Positions 1 to 8,633 of a stretch of DNA of 43,560 bases are shown in pieces. How positions within the stretch are numbered: position 1 is the first letter of the stretch; every line of letters begins with the position of its first letter. The translations under genes and the position numbers were made by a program. The notes beneath the pieces are model-generated. The model was not told the origin of the DNA and searched no databases. It saw only the letters and a program-made list of their open reading frames with translations. The DNA is from Chitinophagaceae bacterium (GTDB lineage Bacteria; Bacteroidota; Bacteroidia; Chitinophagales; Chitinophagaceae): positions 1-43,560 of the forward strand of contig JAACZQ010000047.1 of assembly GCA_009996675.1 (NCBI GenBank), read 5' to 3'.

Positions 1-1461
1 GACCTGAGCTTCACCCATTTCTTTATCGTAGATGCACAACCCGGCGCCAGTCCCAAAGCCATTACACGCGGGTTCTACCGGTACAGCAGTGCCGACTACC
101 TGCCCAATGGCAAACAACTGATCATCAGCGGCAACAGGGATTCCAAAGAACACCCCGACCGTGTACTGGAATCTGCCATTTCCCTGGTTGATAAGGATGG
201 TAATAACTGGCAGAAATTATTGGGAGAGAGTGGCAAAAGCTACAATAGTCCCCGTGTATCCCCTTCCGGCAAGTGGCTGGCTTTTCAATATGGCACCACT
301 TCTTTTGTAAGTATTCCCGCACTGGCCATCATGCCATTGGATGGGGGCGCAAAAACCATCACAGATATTCCATTCGACCGGAACAAATCCGGTATCACCT
401 GGAGTGAAAATGAGCAATACATTTATTTCACAGCCCAAAGCAATGGTGGTGCGCCGCTTTTCCGGGCAGATATTAAAAGCAAAAAAGTTGAACCACTAAC
501 TGCTGCTGATGCGGGGATCAACAGTTTTGACCTGCACCAGAACAAAATACTCTATGCCAAAACCATGGTAGCTGATCCTTTCGAATTATATGCTACCGAT
601 GCGAATGGAGCCAATGAAAAAAGAATCAGCAGTTTCAACAGCAGCTGGCTCCAGCAGAAAAAGCTGAGTTTCCCGGAGAAAAGAAGTTTTGTAAACGAAA
701 AGGGCATGACAGTAGAATACTGGATCATGAAACCATATAATTATGAGCCCGGGAAAAAATATCCGGCCATCCTGAATATTCATGGCGGACCTTCTGCCAT
801 GTGGGGACCCGGTGAAAATTCCATGTGGCATGAGTTCCAGTATTATGCAGCCAGGGGTTATGTAGTGGTATATGGCAACCCCCGCGGATCCGGTGGTTAT
901 GGACTGGATTTCCTGCGTGGTAATATCAATGACTGGGGAACCGGGCCTACATCCGATGTATTAACTTATCTGGATAAGGCTGTAGGTGAAGGGTATATTG
1001 ATACAGCCCGACTGGCAGTTACCGGTGGTTCTTATGCAGGCTACCTGGTTGCCTGGATAGTAGGCCATGATAACCGTTTCAAGGCGGCCTGTGCCCAAAG
1101 AGGCGTGTATGATCTGCGTACCTTCTTTGGTGAAGGCAATGCCTGGCGGCTGGTACCCAACTATTTTGGCGGCTATCCCTGGGAGGAGAAAGTGAAAGCT
1201 GTTCTGGAAAGAGAATCGCCGATTAATTATGTGCAGAACGTTCAAACGCCCCTGATCATTTTCCATGGTGAGAATGACCTTCGCACCGGTGTTATACAGG
1301 GAGAAATGTATTACCGCAGTCTGAAAGTACTGGGCCGTACGGTGGAATATGTTCGTCACCCCGGCGGCACCCATGAATTAACCAGAAGCGGCAATAACCG
1401 TCAGCGGATTGATCAGATGTTGCGTACCATTGAATTCTTTGACCGGTTCATTAAACATTGA
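1..1461 (+). CDS. S9 family (prolyl oligopeptidase-like) serine peptidase, 5'-truncated
   Basis: The reading frame is open from base 1, so the start lies outside the window; 486 residues are visible. The first part (about residues 1-210) is the end of a beta-propeller-like region with short repeats of the 'SPSGKWLAF' kind. The rest is an alpha/beta-hydrolase domain: HGGP oxyanion region, nucleophile Ser344 in GGSYAGY, Asp426 in HGENDLRTG and His458 in GGTHE (numbering of the visible part). This arrangement is that of S9 acylaminoacyl-peptidase/dipeptidyl-peptidase enzymes, which cleave short peptides; in Bacteroidota they are usually exported, but the signal peptide is not visible here. It ends convergently with the amidase gene, and a long stem-loop lies between them. 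The family is clear; the substrate is not. Confidence 0.93.
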   Translation, partial: DLSFTHFFIVDAQPGASPKAITRGFYRYSSADYLPNGKQLIISGNRDSKEHPDRVLESAISLVDKDGNNWQKLLGESGKSYNSPRVSPSGKWLAFQYGTTSFVSIPALAIMPLDGGAKTITDIPFDRNKSGITWSENEQYIYFTAQSNGGAPLFRADIKSKKVEPLTAADAGINSFDLHQNKILYAKTMVADPFELYATDANGANEKRISSFNSSWLQQKKLSFPEKRSFVNEKGMTVEYWIMKPYNYEPGKKYPAILNIHGGPSAMWGPGENSMWHEFQYYAARGYVVVYGNPRGSGGYGLDFLRGNINDWGTGPTSDVLTYLDKAVGEGYIDTARLAVTGGSYAGYLVAWIVGHDNRFKAACAQRGVYDLRTFFGEGNAWRLVPNYFGGYPWEEKVKAVLERESPINYVQNVQTPLIIFHGENDLRTGVIQGEMYYRSLKVLGRTVEYVRHPGGTHELTRSGNNRQRIDQMLRTIEFFDRFIKH

Positions 1462-1472
1462 TCCGGATTAGG

Positions 1473-1519
1473 ATACCATACAAAAGGCCCGGTGAATCAC
1501 CGGGCCTTTTGTATGGTAT
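1473..1519. terminator. Long bidirectional stem-loop terminator
   Basis: A perfect inverted repeat: arms 1473-1494 and 1498-1519 (22 bp) with a 3-base loop. The core is GGCCCGGTG/CACCGGGCC with A and T tracts on either side, and a T-rich stretch follows at 1519-1527. It lies between the convergent S9 peptidase and amidase genes and can end transcription in both directions. Confidence 0.88.
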
Positions 1520-1537
1520 TATTTTTATGCTGAAGCA

Positions 1538-2707
1538 TCAGCGAACGGATTTAAGCCATTCGGTAATGCCCAGGTATATTTTTTTGGCTACATCGTTATG
1601 GAATTTGGGGTTCACAATACGGGCTTCATCTTCGGCATTACTGAGAAAAGCAATTTCAACCAGGCTATTGGGAAATTCGGTGGGACTGTTCAATGCGAAG
1701 TTGAAGCTCCCTACATTTCCGAATTCATTCAGCTTCAGGTCCAGCATTTTCCGCAGTATGGCTGTTGTGAGTGGCCTGAACCCTATATGTTTATAATAGG
1801 TGCTGGTTCCTTTTACCTGTGCATTGCCGCTGGAGTTCAGGTGCAGACTGATGAGTATATGCGGGCGCAGCTGTTGCAACCAGAGTATCCGGTCTTTATT
1901 GTCGAAACTGGTATCGTAGTTGCGGGTCATGGTAATATTTTTAACGCCCCGTTTTTGCAGGTAATGTTCCAGTGCTTTGGCGAATTGCAGCGTGAGTACT
2001 TTTTCGGAAGCCTTGGTAACAGTGCCTGATGCACCTGTATTGGTACCACCATGCCCGGCATCAATAGCGATATGCAGGTTGCGCAGATCCAGTTTCTCAG
2101 GCTGACGATTGATCTTAAGGACCAGGGATTTATTGATATAGCTGATGCTGTATCCCCAGTGCTGCCGATGCTGGAGTTCGATGGTAACCCGCAGCACATC
2201 ATCTTCAACCTGGTTATAATACAGGTTTTTCACTTCTTTCAGACTACTCAGCTGGGTGATCCAGTTGGTATTACTCTGTACACCGTATACATCTACTACA
2301 ATACGGGAGGGATTGATTTCCATCCAGGTTTTGTAGGGCAGTTTTTCTTCCATACTGATGCCTACATAGTCATAGAGTGAATCGCCTTTGGCACTGAAAG
2401 AGCCCGTCGTATAAGCGGCCTTCATCCGGGTTGCGGTATCTGCTCTCAGGTAAGGCTTTTCAATATAGGCTGTATGCTGAGCGGATAATTTTACTTTGTA
2501 CATACCCCTGGCGGTATCAATTACCTGTAGCAGGACGTTGGAATCGATATAACCCATTTTAGCGCCGCCCAGCCGGTCTTCACCCAGGCCATAAGCCAGC
2601 GCCGGCAGTTTACCGGTGGTTCTCGCATACCAGGCGGGATACGTATTGGTTTGCGCTTGACTATGGGTACAAAACAAGATGGCCAGCAGGGGTAATGCAA
2701 TTTTCAT
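1538..2707 (-). CDS. N-acetylmuramoyl-L-alanine amidase (Amidase_3 fold), secreted
   Basis: A 389-residue zinc amidase that cleaves the bond between N-acetylmuramic acid and L-alanine in peptidoglycan. A signal peptide (about residues 1-19, ending SQAQ) directs it to the periplasm. Residues about 55-90 look like an SH3-type module and 112-205 like an AMIN-type beta domain. The catalytic domain starts near 210, with zinc ligands His219 (AIDAGHGG), Glu235 (ASEKVLTL) and His289 (ISLHLNSS), and catalytic Glu351 (SLVEIAFLSN), as in AmiC/CwlM-type enzymes. It is transcribed alone. A role in daughter-cell separation or wall turnover is inferred from the family. No lipobox was seen. Confidence 0.93.
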   Translation of the reverse strand: MKIALPLLAILFCTHSQAQTNTYPAWYARTTGKLPALAYGLGEDRLGGAKMGYIDSNVLLQVIDTARGMYKVKLSAQHTAYIEKPYLRADTATRMKAAYTTGSFSAKGDSLYDYVGISMEEKLPYKTWMEINPSRIVVDVYGVQSNTNWITQLSSLKEVKNLYYNQVEDDVLRVTIELQHRQHWGYSISYINKSLVLKINRQPEKLDLRNLHIAIDAGHGGTNTGASGTVTKASEKVLTLQFAKALEHYLQKRGVKNITMTRNYDTSFDNKDRILWLQQLRPHILISLHLNSSGNAQVKGTSTYYKHIGFRPLTTAILRKMLDLKLNEFGNVGSFNFALNSPTEFPNSLVEIAFLSNAEDEARIVNPKFHNDVAKKIYLGITEWLKSVR

Positions 2708-2735
2708 TGCGACAAGTTAGGTATTTCCCCAACAA

Positions 2736-2770
2736 AAAGGCCTCATCACCTGGTAAGTAATGAGACCTTT
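2736..2770 (-). terminator. Rho-independent terminator of the acyl-CoA dehydrogenase gene
   Basis: Arms 2736-2746 and 2760-2770 form an 11-bp stem with one G-U pair. Read on the minus strand it is followed by a run of T (complement of 2734-2738). It lies 80 bases beyond the stop of the acyl-CoA dehydrogenase gene and just upstream of the amidase start. Confidence 0.8.
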
Positions 2771-2849
2771 GTTTGAGCAAGCAACCGTAAAACAGATTCA
2801 AATATGTAAAAACTTCCTGAATTCTGATAATATTTTACAGGAATTTTTA

Positions 2850-4640
2850 TCAGATTTTATAGCCATTGTCGGCCACCAGTCTATCACTAATACGTCTGCG
2901 GGCGTCTTTGGTGTTAAAGGGGTCTACTTTGGTAAACCGTTTGAGTCCTATGTGCATCATACGCAGTTCATCGCCATCGGCAAAACTGTTCAGGGCATCT
3001 TTACCGGATTTATTGATTCGGTCGGCGGCATCGTACAGATAGGTACGCATGATATCGGTCTCCAGTGCTGTTGCTGCTTCGCCGCGCAGGCTGGTCAGTT
3101 TCATCACCCGCAGTAAAGCACTTTCTGCATGATAGGCTTCAATAGCCATATCTGCGATATTCATTAATACTTCCTGTTCTTTATCCAGCTGCATCATCAG
3201 TTTTTGTACAGCAGCACCGGCAACCATGAGGATGGCTTTTTTGAAGTTGGCTATGTACTTACGCTCTTTGGCAAAAGCACCTTCTTCTTCCGATCCAAAA
3301 TCCGGAATACTCATCAGTTCTTTCTGAACAGCCATGGCAGGTCCCATCAGATCCAGTTTGCCTTTCATGGCGCGTTTCAGTACCATATCTACGGTAAGCA
3401 GTCGATTGATTTCATTGGTTCCTTCGTATATGCGATTGATACGGCTGTCGCGATAGGCTTTGGAAATCAGGTATTCATCACTGAAACCATTACCACCATG
3501 AATTTGCACGCCCTCATCCACCACATAATCCAGCACTTCGCTGCCAAATACTTTCAGCATGGCACATTCAATGGCGTATTCTTCCGCTGCACCCAGGAGC
3601 GCATCGGCAAAACTTTTACCCGATTCCATGAGCTCGTGCTCTTTATCATCAATCCATTTGGAAGAACGATACAGGGCCGATTCGCAAACCCACATACGGA
3701 TGGCCATTTCAGCCATTTTGTGTCGGATAGCACCAAATTTGGCGATGGGCAGTTTAAACTGTTCGCGTGTCTTGGCGTATTGAATAGCAATACTGGCTGC
3801 ACGCTTGGATCCACCCAGCGCTGCTGCACAGAGTTTCAGACGGCCAATGTTGAGAATATTGAAGGCAATGATATGACCACGGCCGATTTCACCCAGTAAA
3901 TTTTCAACGGGCACTTTACAATCCTGGAAATACAGCTGAACGGTTGAAGATCCCTTGATACCCATTTTATGTTCTTCGGGTCCCTGGGTAAATCCTTCAA
4001 ATCCACGCTCTACGATAAAGCCGGTGAATTTATCACCATCAATTTTGGCAAACACGGTATATACATCTGCAAAGCCACCATTGGTGATCCAGCATTTCTG
4101 TCCGTTCAGGATATAGTATTTACCATCATCACTCAAACGGGCGGTGGTTTTAGCGCCCAGGGCATCGCTGCCACTATTGGGTTCTGTTAACCCATAAGCG
4201 CCCTTCCATTCACCGCTGGCCAGTTTGGGAATATATTTCTGTTTCTGTTCCTCGGTTCCGAAATACAGGATGGGCAGGGAGCCGATACCGGTATGTGCTG
4301 CAACGGCTACTGAAAAAGAATGACCGCCACCCAGTCCTTCGTTAACAATGGTAGACGTGATAAAGTCTTTACCCAGTCCGCCATACTGTTCGGGGAAGGA
4401 GGTGGAAAGCAATCCCTGCTCCCCTGCTTTTACGAGCAGGGAAGGCATGAGGCCCTGTTCCAGTTTATCAATTCTTTCAACAATGGGCAACACTTCCGTG
4501 TCCAGGAACTGCGCACACATGTCCATCACCATTTGTTGTTCTTCATTGAAATCTTCCGGGATAAAAGTTTCCGCGGGATTACTTTCCCGGATGATCCATT
4601 CACCGCCCTGGAGGGCTTTGGCCTGCTTTGTTGTTTCCAT
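2850..4640 (-). CDS. Acyl-CoA dehydrogenase with C-terminal extension
   Basis: A 596-residue flavoprotein that introduces a trans-2 double bond into acyl-CoA, the first step of beta-oxidation. The N-terminal and middle domains carry the FAD/substrate signatures (GAYGLTEPNSGSD near 148-159; CWITNGG near 183-189). Catalytic Glu406 sits in RIYEGTNEI, the position of the base in medium-chain enzymes. Residues about 430-596 are an extra helical C-terminal domain, as in very-long-chain (VLCAD-like) and FadE5-like enzymes; classical short or medium-chain enzymes end near 390. Upstream by 38 bases and in the same direction is a MarR regulator, so the two are probably co-transcribed. Chain-length preference cannot be read from the sequence; long chains are likely by analogy. 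Confidence 0.94.
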   Translation of the reverse strand: METTKQAKALQGGEWIIRESNPAETFIPEDFNEEQQMVMDMCAQFLDTEVLPIVERIDKLEQGLMPSLLVKAGEQGLLSTSFPEQYGGLGKDFITSTIVNEGLGGGHSFSVAVAAHTGIGSLPILYFGTEEQKQKYIPKLASGEWKGAYGLTEPNSGSDALGAKTTARLSDDGKYYILNGQKCWITNGGFADVYTVFAKIDGDKFTGFIVERGFEGFTQGPEEHKMGIKGSSTVQLYFQDCKVPVENLLGEIGRGHIIAFNILNIGRLKLCAAALGGSKRAASIAIQYAKTREQFKLPIAKFGAIRHKMAEMAIRMWVCESALYRSSKWIDDKEHELMESGKSFADALLGAAEEYAIECAMLKVFGSEVLDYVVDEGVQIHGGNGFSDEYLISKAYRDSRINRIYEGTNEINRLLTVDMVLKRAMKGKLDLMGPAMAVQKELMSIPDFGSEEEGAFAKERKYIANFKKAILMVAGAAVQKLMMQLDKEQEVLMNIADMAIEAYHAESALLRVMKLTSLRGEAATALETDIMRTYLYDAADRINKSGKDALNSFADGDELRMMHIGLKRFTKVDPFNTKDARRRISDRLVADNGYKI

Positions 4641-4678
4641 AACAGGAAGTTTTATGTTTGAAAAATTAAGTCGCTCTT

Positions 4679-5137
4679 TTATTTATCCGCCCCCACAAGG
4701 GTGAGGTTGTCGTATACCCGCTGAAAAACAGATTTAACCGTTTCAATTTCTTCCTTACCCACACCCACCAATGCCTCACTCATGGTTTGATTGGCCAGCT
4801 GTAAGGTTAAATCCTGCAATGGCCTGGCCGCTTCCGTGAGACATACCAGGTTAATCCGGCGATCTTCCTTGGACGCAGTTCGTTTAACCAGTTTCTGTTT
4901 TTCCAGGTTGTCAATCAAACGGGTAATACTGGGTTTATCACGGAATGTGCGGTTACACAGTTCCTGCTGACTCAAACAGTCTTCCTTCCATAAATGATAC
5001 AATACACTCCATTGCTCAATGGTGATTTCCAATCCTGCCTGCCGAAAATTTTTCTGCAGGCGCCGCGCCACAGCCGTTGATGCCATACCATTGATGACAC
5101 TGTATAATTCGCCCCGTTTAAATTGGTTGTTTGGCAT
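4679..5137 (-). CDS. MarR-family transcriptional regulator
   Basis: A 152-residue winged-helix repressor. The recognition region reads LSQQELCNRTFRDKPSITRLIDNLEKQ and is followed by the wing (TASKEDRRINLVCLT), the MarR hallmark with a basic DRR at its tip. I chose ATG 5137 (MPNNQFKRGE). A longer frame opening at 5191 would run through the predicted promoter and the dyad operator at 5142-5157, and its extra 18 residues do not look like MarR. The gene is followed by an acyl-CoA dehydrogenase and is divergent from an alpha/beta hydrolase. It therefore probably represses itself and this lipid-related module, released by an acyl or aromatic ligand (inference). Confidence 0.9.
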   Translation of the reverse strand: MPNNQFKRGELYSVINGMASTAVARRLQKNFRQAGLEITIEQWSVLYHLWKEDCLSQQELCNRTFRDKPSITRLIDNLEKQKLVKRTASKEDRRINLVCLTEAARPLQDLTLQLANQTMSEALVGVGKEEIETVKSVFQRVYDNLTLVGADK

Positions 5138-5141
5138 ATAG

Positions 5142-5157
5142 TTAGTTATGCAACTAA
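5142..5157. promoter_or_regulatory. Dyad operator for the MarR regulator
   Basis: Inverted repeat TTAGTT (5142-5147), four bases, AACTAA (5152-5157). Size and composition fit MarR operators. It lies between the -7 box of the predicted marR promoter (5161-5168) and the marR ATG, covering the expected transcription start, so binding would block marR transcription. It is also about 50 bases upstream of the divergent hydrolase start. The MarR assignment is inference. Confidence 0.55.
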
Positions 5158-5160
5158 TAT

Positions 5161-5191
5161 CAAAGTAAATTCGTTTCTTTGGTATTGCCAA
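5161..5191 (-). promoter_or_regulatory. Promoter of the marR/acyl-CoA dehydrogenase unit
   Basis: On the minus strand a TTG -33 element (5191-5189), a 20-base spacer and TTACTTTG (5168-5161). The latter is one mismatch from the Bacteroidota -7 consensus TAnnTTTG. The spacing matches three other promoter candidates in this window. Confidence 0.5.
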
Positions 5192-5208
5192 GAATAAATC
5201 CTTAAAAT

Positions 5209-6030
5209 TTGAATGCTGCTCAGTATATCTCCGTAACCGGCGGGCAATTGCATTATTACCGTTTTGGCCAGGGGCCGGAACTGGTTTTTGCTTTTCATGG
5301 CTATGGTGAGGAAGGCTTGAGTTTCAGCGAGTTGGCGGAAGTATTGGGACCAACCTATACCCTCATCGCCCTGGAAATGCCTTTTCATGGCCAAAGCCTG
5401 TGGCAGGGACCGCTTTTCTTCCCACCGGAACAACTGGCCGGTATACTGGAAAACCTGGCCGGATCACAGCCTTTCAGCCTGCTCGGCTATAGCATGGGCG
5501 GAAGGATTTCGCTGCAATTACTGCAAATGATCCCGGATAAAATCAAAGGGCTGGTATTGATTGCCCCGGACGGATTACACCGCAACCCCTGGCAACGGAT
5601 TGCCACCCGGACCTGGCTGGGCAACAGGATTTTCCGCTTTACCATGCAGCATCCGGCCTGGTTATTTGGATTGATGCGCTTGGGTGTTGCCCTGGGATTT
5701 TTCCAGCCGGGTATCCGCAAATTTGCGATGTATTACCTGGGAGAAGCTGCTGCAAGGCATATACTCTATCAACGCTGGACCACTATGCGGGGCTTCCGGC
5801 CCGCTATAACAACCCTGCGGAAAAATATCAACAACCACCCCATCCAGGTGCAAATGCTGTTCGGCAAATACGACAGGATTATCCTGTCCAAAAATGCTTC
5901 CCGCCTGAGCAGGGGGCTCGAAACCAAAGTGACTACACGAATTGAAGCAACCGGTCACCAGCTAATGCGATCCGATTATTTCACTTTGATCCGTGAGATG
6001 TTAGTCATTGTGAGCCAATCCCGGCTCTAA
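5209..6030 (+). CDS. Alpha/beta-fold hydrolase (TTG start)
   Basis: A 273-residue alpha/beta hydrolase. Visible elements are the oxyanion HGYG (30-33), nucleophile Ser95 in GYSMGG, Asp222 (LFGKYDRII) and His250 (EATGHQL), a complete catalytic triad. The start is almost certainly TTG at 5209: an in-frame TAA lies at 5203-5205 and the next in-frame ATG is deep inside the fold. The gene is divergent from marR and shares its control region, which suggests coregulation with the acyl-CoA dehydrogenase. No signal peptide is seen, so it is probably cytosolic. Esterase, thioesterase or C-C hydrolase activity are all possible; the substrate cannot be assigned. Confidence 0.88.
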   Translation: MNAAQYISVTGGQLHYYRFGQGPELVFAFHGYGEEGLSFSELAEVLGPTYTLIALEMPFHGQSLWQGPLFFPPEQLAGILENLAGSQPFSLLGYSMGGRISLQLLQMIPDKIKGLVLIAPDGLHRNPWQRIATRTWLGNRIFRFTMQHPAWLFGLMRLGVALGFFQPGIRKFAMYYLGEAAARHILYQRWTTMRGFRPAITTLRKNINNHPIQVQMLFGKYDRIILSKNASRLSRGLETKVTTRIEATGHQLMRSDYFTLIREMLVIVSQSRL

Positions 6031-6068
6031 GCCATCCGCGGCATTTATTTATTAGCTTTCTTTGCAGC

Positions 6069-7217
6069 ATGTACACTGCGGGATTGATTTTGCTGCTGCT
6101 ATTATTATTCATTTATTGCGGACTCATCCTGCAGTACCGGCAGTGGTTCCTCCGGTTGCATGTTTTTAAAACCCGTACCGAAGTCCGGCCACATCATTTT
6201 TTTTCCATCATCATACCAGCCAGGAATGAGTCGGATTGTATTGAAAGCTGTCTGCATGCCATCCTCCAGCAAAACTATCCGCCCCATCTGTATGAAATCA
6301 TTGTCATCAATGATCATTCAACAGATGATACCGGGAATAAAGTAATGGCCCTGCAAACGCGTTATCCGCAGATCAAACTGATTAACCTGGCCGATTATCC
6401 CGACTTTCAGCATATCAATTCTTATAAAAAGAAAGCGCTGGAAATGGCCATTGGCCAGAGTAGCGGGGAGTGGATTGTAACTACTGATGCCGACTGCATA
6501 TCTCCCGATAACTGGTTACGCATACTGGACCAGTATATACAGCAAAGCGGAAAAGTGTTTGTGGCGGCACCGGTTATGTTTACACACAAGGGCGGATTTT
6601 TATCCCTGTTTCAATTATTGGATTTCCTGAGTTTACAAGGTATTACGGCTGCGGCGGTTTCTGCAGGATATCATACCATGTGCAACGGGGCCAACCTCGC
6701 TTACCGGAAAGATGTATTTGTGTCTGTAAACGGCTTCCAGGGTATTGATGATCTCGCCAGTGGTGATGATATGTTGCTGATGTATAAAATCAAACAGCAG
6801 TATCCGGAAGGATTGGGGTATCTCTTTCATCCCGATACCATTGTAAGTACCCAACCTATGTCTGGCTGGAAAACATTCATCAACCAGCGTATCCGCTGGG
6901 CCAGTAAAGCCGAGCGTTACCAGGATAAACAGGTTTTCCGGATTCTGTTATTGGTTTATCTCCTGAATGCCGCTTTGTTTATCTGGCTTCCTATAAGCTG
7001 GTGGATGACGGGGAATATATTGCAGTGGGTAGGATTGGTGCTGATTAAAACCCTGATTGAGCTGGGCTTCATGATACCGGTAAGCCGATTTTATGGTAAG
7101 AGCAATACATTGATTTACTTCCCCTTTATGCAACCCATGCATATTGTATACACAGTGGTAGCAGGTTGGTTGGGTAAATTTGGAACCTACCAATGGAAGG
7201 GACGCACCGTTCGGTAA
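6069..7217 (+). CDS. Membrane glycosyltransferase, family 2 (GT-A fold)
   Basis: A 382-residue processive-type GT2 enzyme. It has an N-terminal membrane helix (about residues 4-22) and a nucleotide-sugar domain starting SIIIPARNE (46-54). The DxD metal site is D140-A-D142 (TTDADC), the acceptor-side GDD is at 232-234 and QRIRW at 273-277 is the conserved QxxRW motif. About three further membrane helices fill residues 290-370. This layout resembles polysaccharide and glycolipid glycosyltransferases of the inner membrane. It begins 38 bases after the alpha/beta hydrolase in the same direction and may be read through from it. Donor and acceptor are unknown. Confidence 0.88.
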   Translation: MYTAGLILLLLLLFIYCGLILQYRQWFLRLHVFKTRTEVRPHHFFSIIIPARNESDCIESCLHAILQQNYPPHLYEIIVINDHSTDDTGNKVMALQTRYPQIKLINLADYPDFQHINSYKKKALEMAIGQSSGEWIVTTDADCISPDNWLRILDQYIQQSGKVFVAAPVMFTHKGGFLSLFQLLDFLSLQGITAAAVSAGYHTMCNGANLAYRKDVFVSVNGFQGIDDLASGDDMLLMYKIKQQYPEGLGYLFHPDTIVSTQPMSGWKTFINQRIRWASKAERYQDKQVFRILLLVYLLNAALFIWLPISWWMTGNILQWVGLVLIKTLIELGFMIPVSRFYGKSNTLIYFPFMQPMHIVYTVVAGWLGKFGTYQWKGRTVR

Positions 7218-7221
7218 CAGG

Positions 7222-7320
7222 CTAAGATGTTCTGGGTTTACCCACTTCGGGCCACCAGGCATAAATTAGCAATAGTACCAGTCCCAGGATTACCAAAATG
7301 AATTTAAAAACACCTTTCAT
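7222..7320 (-). CDS. Small single-span membrane peptide (32 aa)
   Basis: A short frame running from ATG (7320-7318) to TAG (7224-7222): a basic start (MKGVFKF), one hydrophobic helix of about 15 residues, then WWPEVGKPRTS. This is a textbook tiny inner-membrane peptide: Lys near the N-terminus, a Leu/Ile/Val helix and a Trp pair at the interface. It fills most of the space between the convergent GT2 gene and the permease gene. No homologue is recognised and translation is not proven; a chance hydrophobic frame is possible. Confidence 0.5.
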   Translation of the reverse strand: MKGVFKFILVILGLVLLLIYAWWPEVGKPRTS

Positions 7321-7391
7321 GGGAATTGCTTGTATATTGTAGACTTATATTATCATTAAACGTTTAGCAAGAATCATACCTTTTCGGTCAA

Positions 7392-8513
7392 ATGACCCCT
7401 GGTATCGGTGATCAACAGCAGAAAAAGTCAGTTTTGTCTACCCCCCATCATACGAATCTCTTTCTTCGGAGGTTGCTTCGCCAACCCATCAGCCTTATCG
7501 CATTGATACTCATCGGCTTGAGTGTTTTTACCGCCGTCGCCGGTTACTGGCTGGCCCCGGATGGTTCTCCGGATGCCAACCGGATGATTCCGGAAATAGG
7601 CAGCAAAAAACCGGGCTTTTCGGTTACACTTTTAAAAATCCGCCGCGACCATACCCCACCCGTACCTGGTTTTTTCAGGCAATTGCTTTCCGGTAAAGAA
7701 GATACCTGGCAGTTTGTTCCTGTTGCCTCGGTGATGGAAAAAAATGACAGCCTGGTATATGAACGTATCATAGATGAATCCATTACCGAAAGAGCGGCAG
7801 TTAGTAAAACAGACTGCGATCAGCTTAATCCAACCATTGCCCAAACATTTTACCTGGGCACGGATAAGTTTGGCAGGGATATTCTCAGCCGGCTAATCAT
7901 TGGTGTTCGGGTAAGCCTGGGGGTGGGTATGATTGCCGTACTGATTTCGCTTACCATTGGTATTGTGCTTGGTTCTCTGGCTGGTTATTTCAAGGGATGG
8001 GTAGACGATCTGATCATGTGGTTTATTAATGTTATCTGGAGTATTCCTACACTGCTCCTTGTTTTCGCCATCACACTGGTTTTGGGTAAAGGATTCTGGC
8101 AGGTTTTTATTGCTGTTGGTTTAACCATGTGGGTGAATGTAGCCCGATTGGTACGCGGACAGGTGATAGCCGTGCGGGAACTGGAATATGTGGAAGCCAC
8201 CCGCGTACTGGGTTTCTCACATACCAGAACCATTTTCAAACACATACTACCCAATATCCTGGGGCCTGTACTGGTGATAGCTGCCAGCAATTTTGCATCT
8301 GCTATTGTCATTGAAGCCGGTTTGAGTTTCCTGGGGGTGGGTGTACAACCTCCCCAACCCAGCTGGGGTCTGATGATCAAGGAAAACTACAATTTCATCA
8401 TCACACACAATCCAATGCTGGCACTGGCACCCGGACTCGCAATCATGTTACTGGTATTGGCCTTTAACCTGCTTGGAAATGCTTTACGGGATGCGCTGGA
8501 GGTAAAAGGTTGA
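7392..8513 (+). CDS. ABC transporter permease, DppC/OppC family
   Basis: A 373-residue inner-membrane permease of the peptide/nickel importer type (BPD_transp_1). The N-terminal domain has one membrane helix (about 35-53). A long polar segment of about 100 residues (55-155) follows, then the conserved FYLGTDKFGRDILSRLIIG entry and about five helices. The EAA loop that contacts the ATPase is visible as RELEYVEATRVLGFSHTR, followed by HILPN. No cognate binding protein, DppB-like permease or ATPase is adjacent, so its partners must be encoded elsewhere. Peptide import is the family inference, not shown by the sequence. Confidence 0.9.
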   Translation: MTPGIGDQQQKKSVLSTPHHTNLFLRRLLRQPISLIALILIGLSVFTAVAGYWLAPDGSPDANRMIPEIGSKKPGFSVTLLKIRRDHTPPVPGFFRQLLSGKEDTWQFVPVASVMEKNDSLVYERIIDESITERAAVSKTDCDQLNPTIAQTFYLGTDKFGRDILSRLIIGVRVSLGVGMIAVLISLTIGIVLGSLAGYFKGWVDDLIMWFINVIWSIPTLLLVFAITLVLGKGFWQVFIAVGLTMWVNVARLVRGQVIAVRELEYVEATRVLGFSHTRTIFKHILPNILGPVLVIAASNFASAIVIEAGLSFLGVGVQPPQPSWGLMIKENYNFIITHNPMLALAPGLAIMLLVLAFNLLGNALRDALEVKG

Positions 8514-8633
8514 GGGAAATGCTTTAGTAAAACAGGGATCGCGAGCGATTATGAAATAAGTTTCGGCTCCCTGCATACCATACGTTGACCATATGATTGG
8601 CATCACACTTGAGCATGCACGCCTCGTTACTCA

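Noticed and set aside
1473..1519. Long palindrome as a mobile-element end or recombination site
   Set aside because: Its position between convergent genes and the flanking A/T tracts are fully explained by a bidirectional terminator; no second copy or transposase is seen.
3204..3899. 231-residue open frame on the plus strand, antisense to the acyl-CoA dehydrogenase
   Set aside because: It lies wholly inside a strongly conserved gene, has no recognisable motifs and follows the shadow pattern of the opposite strand.
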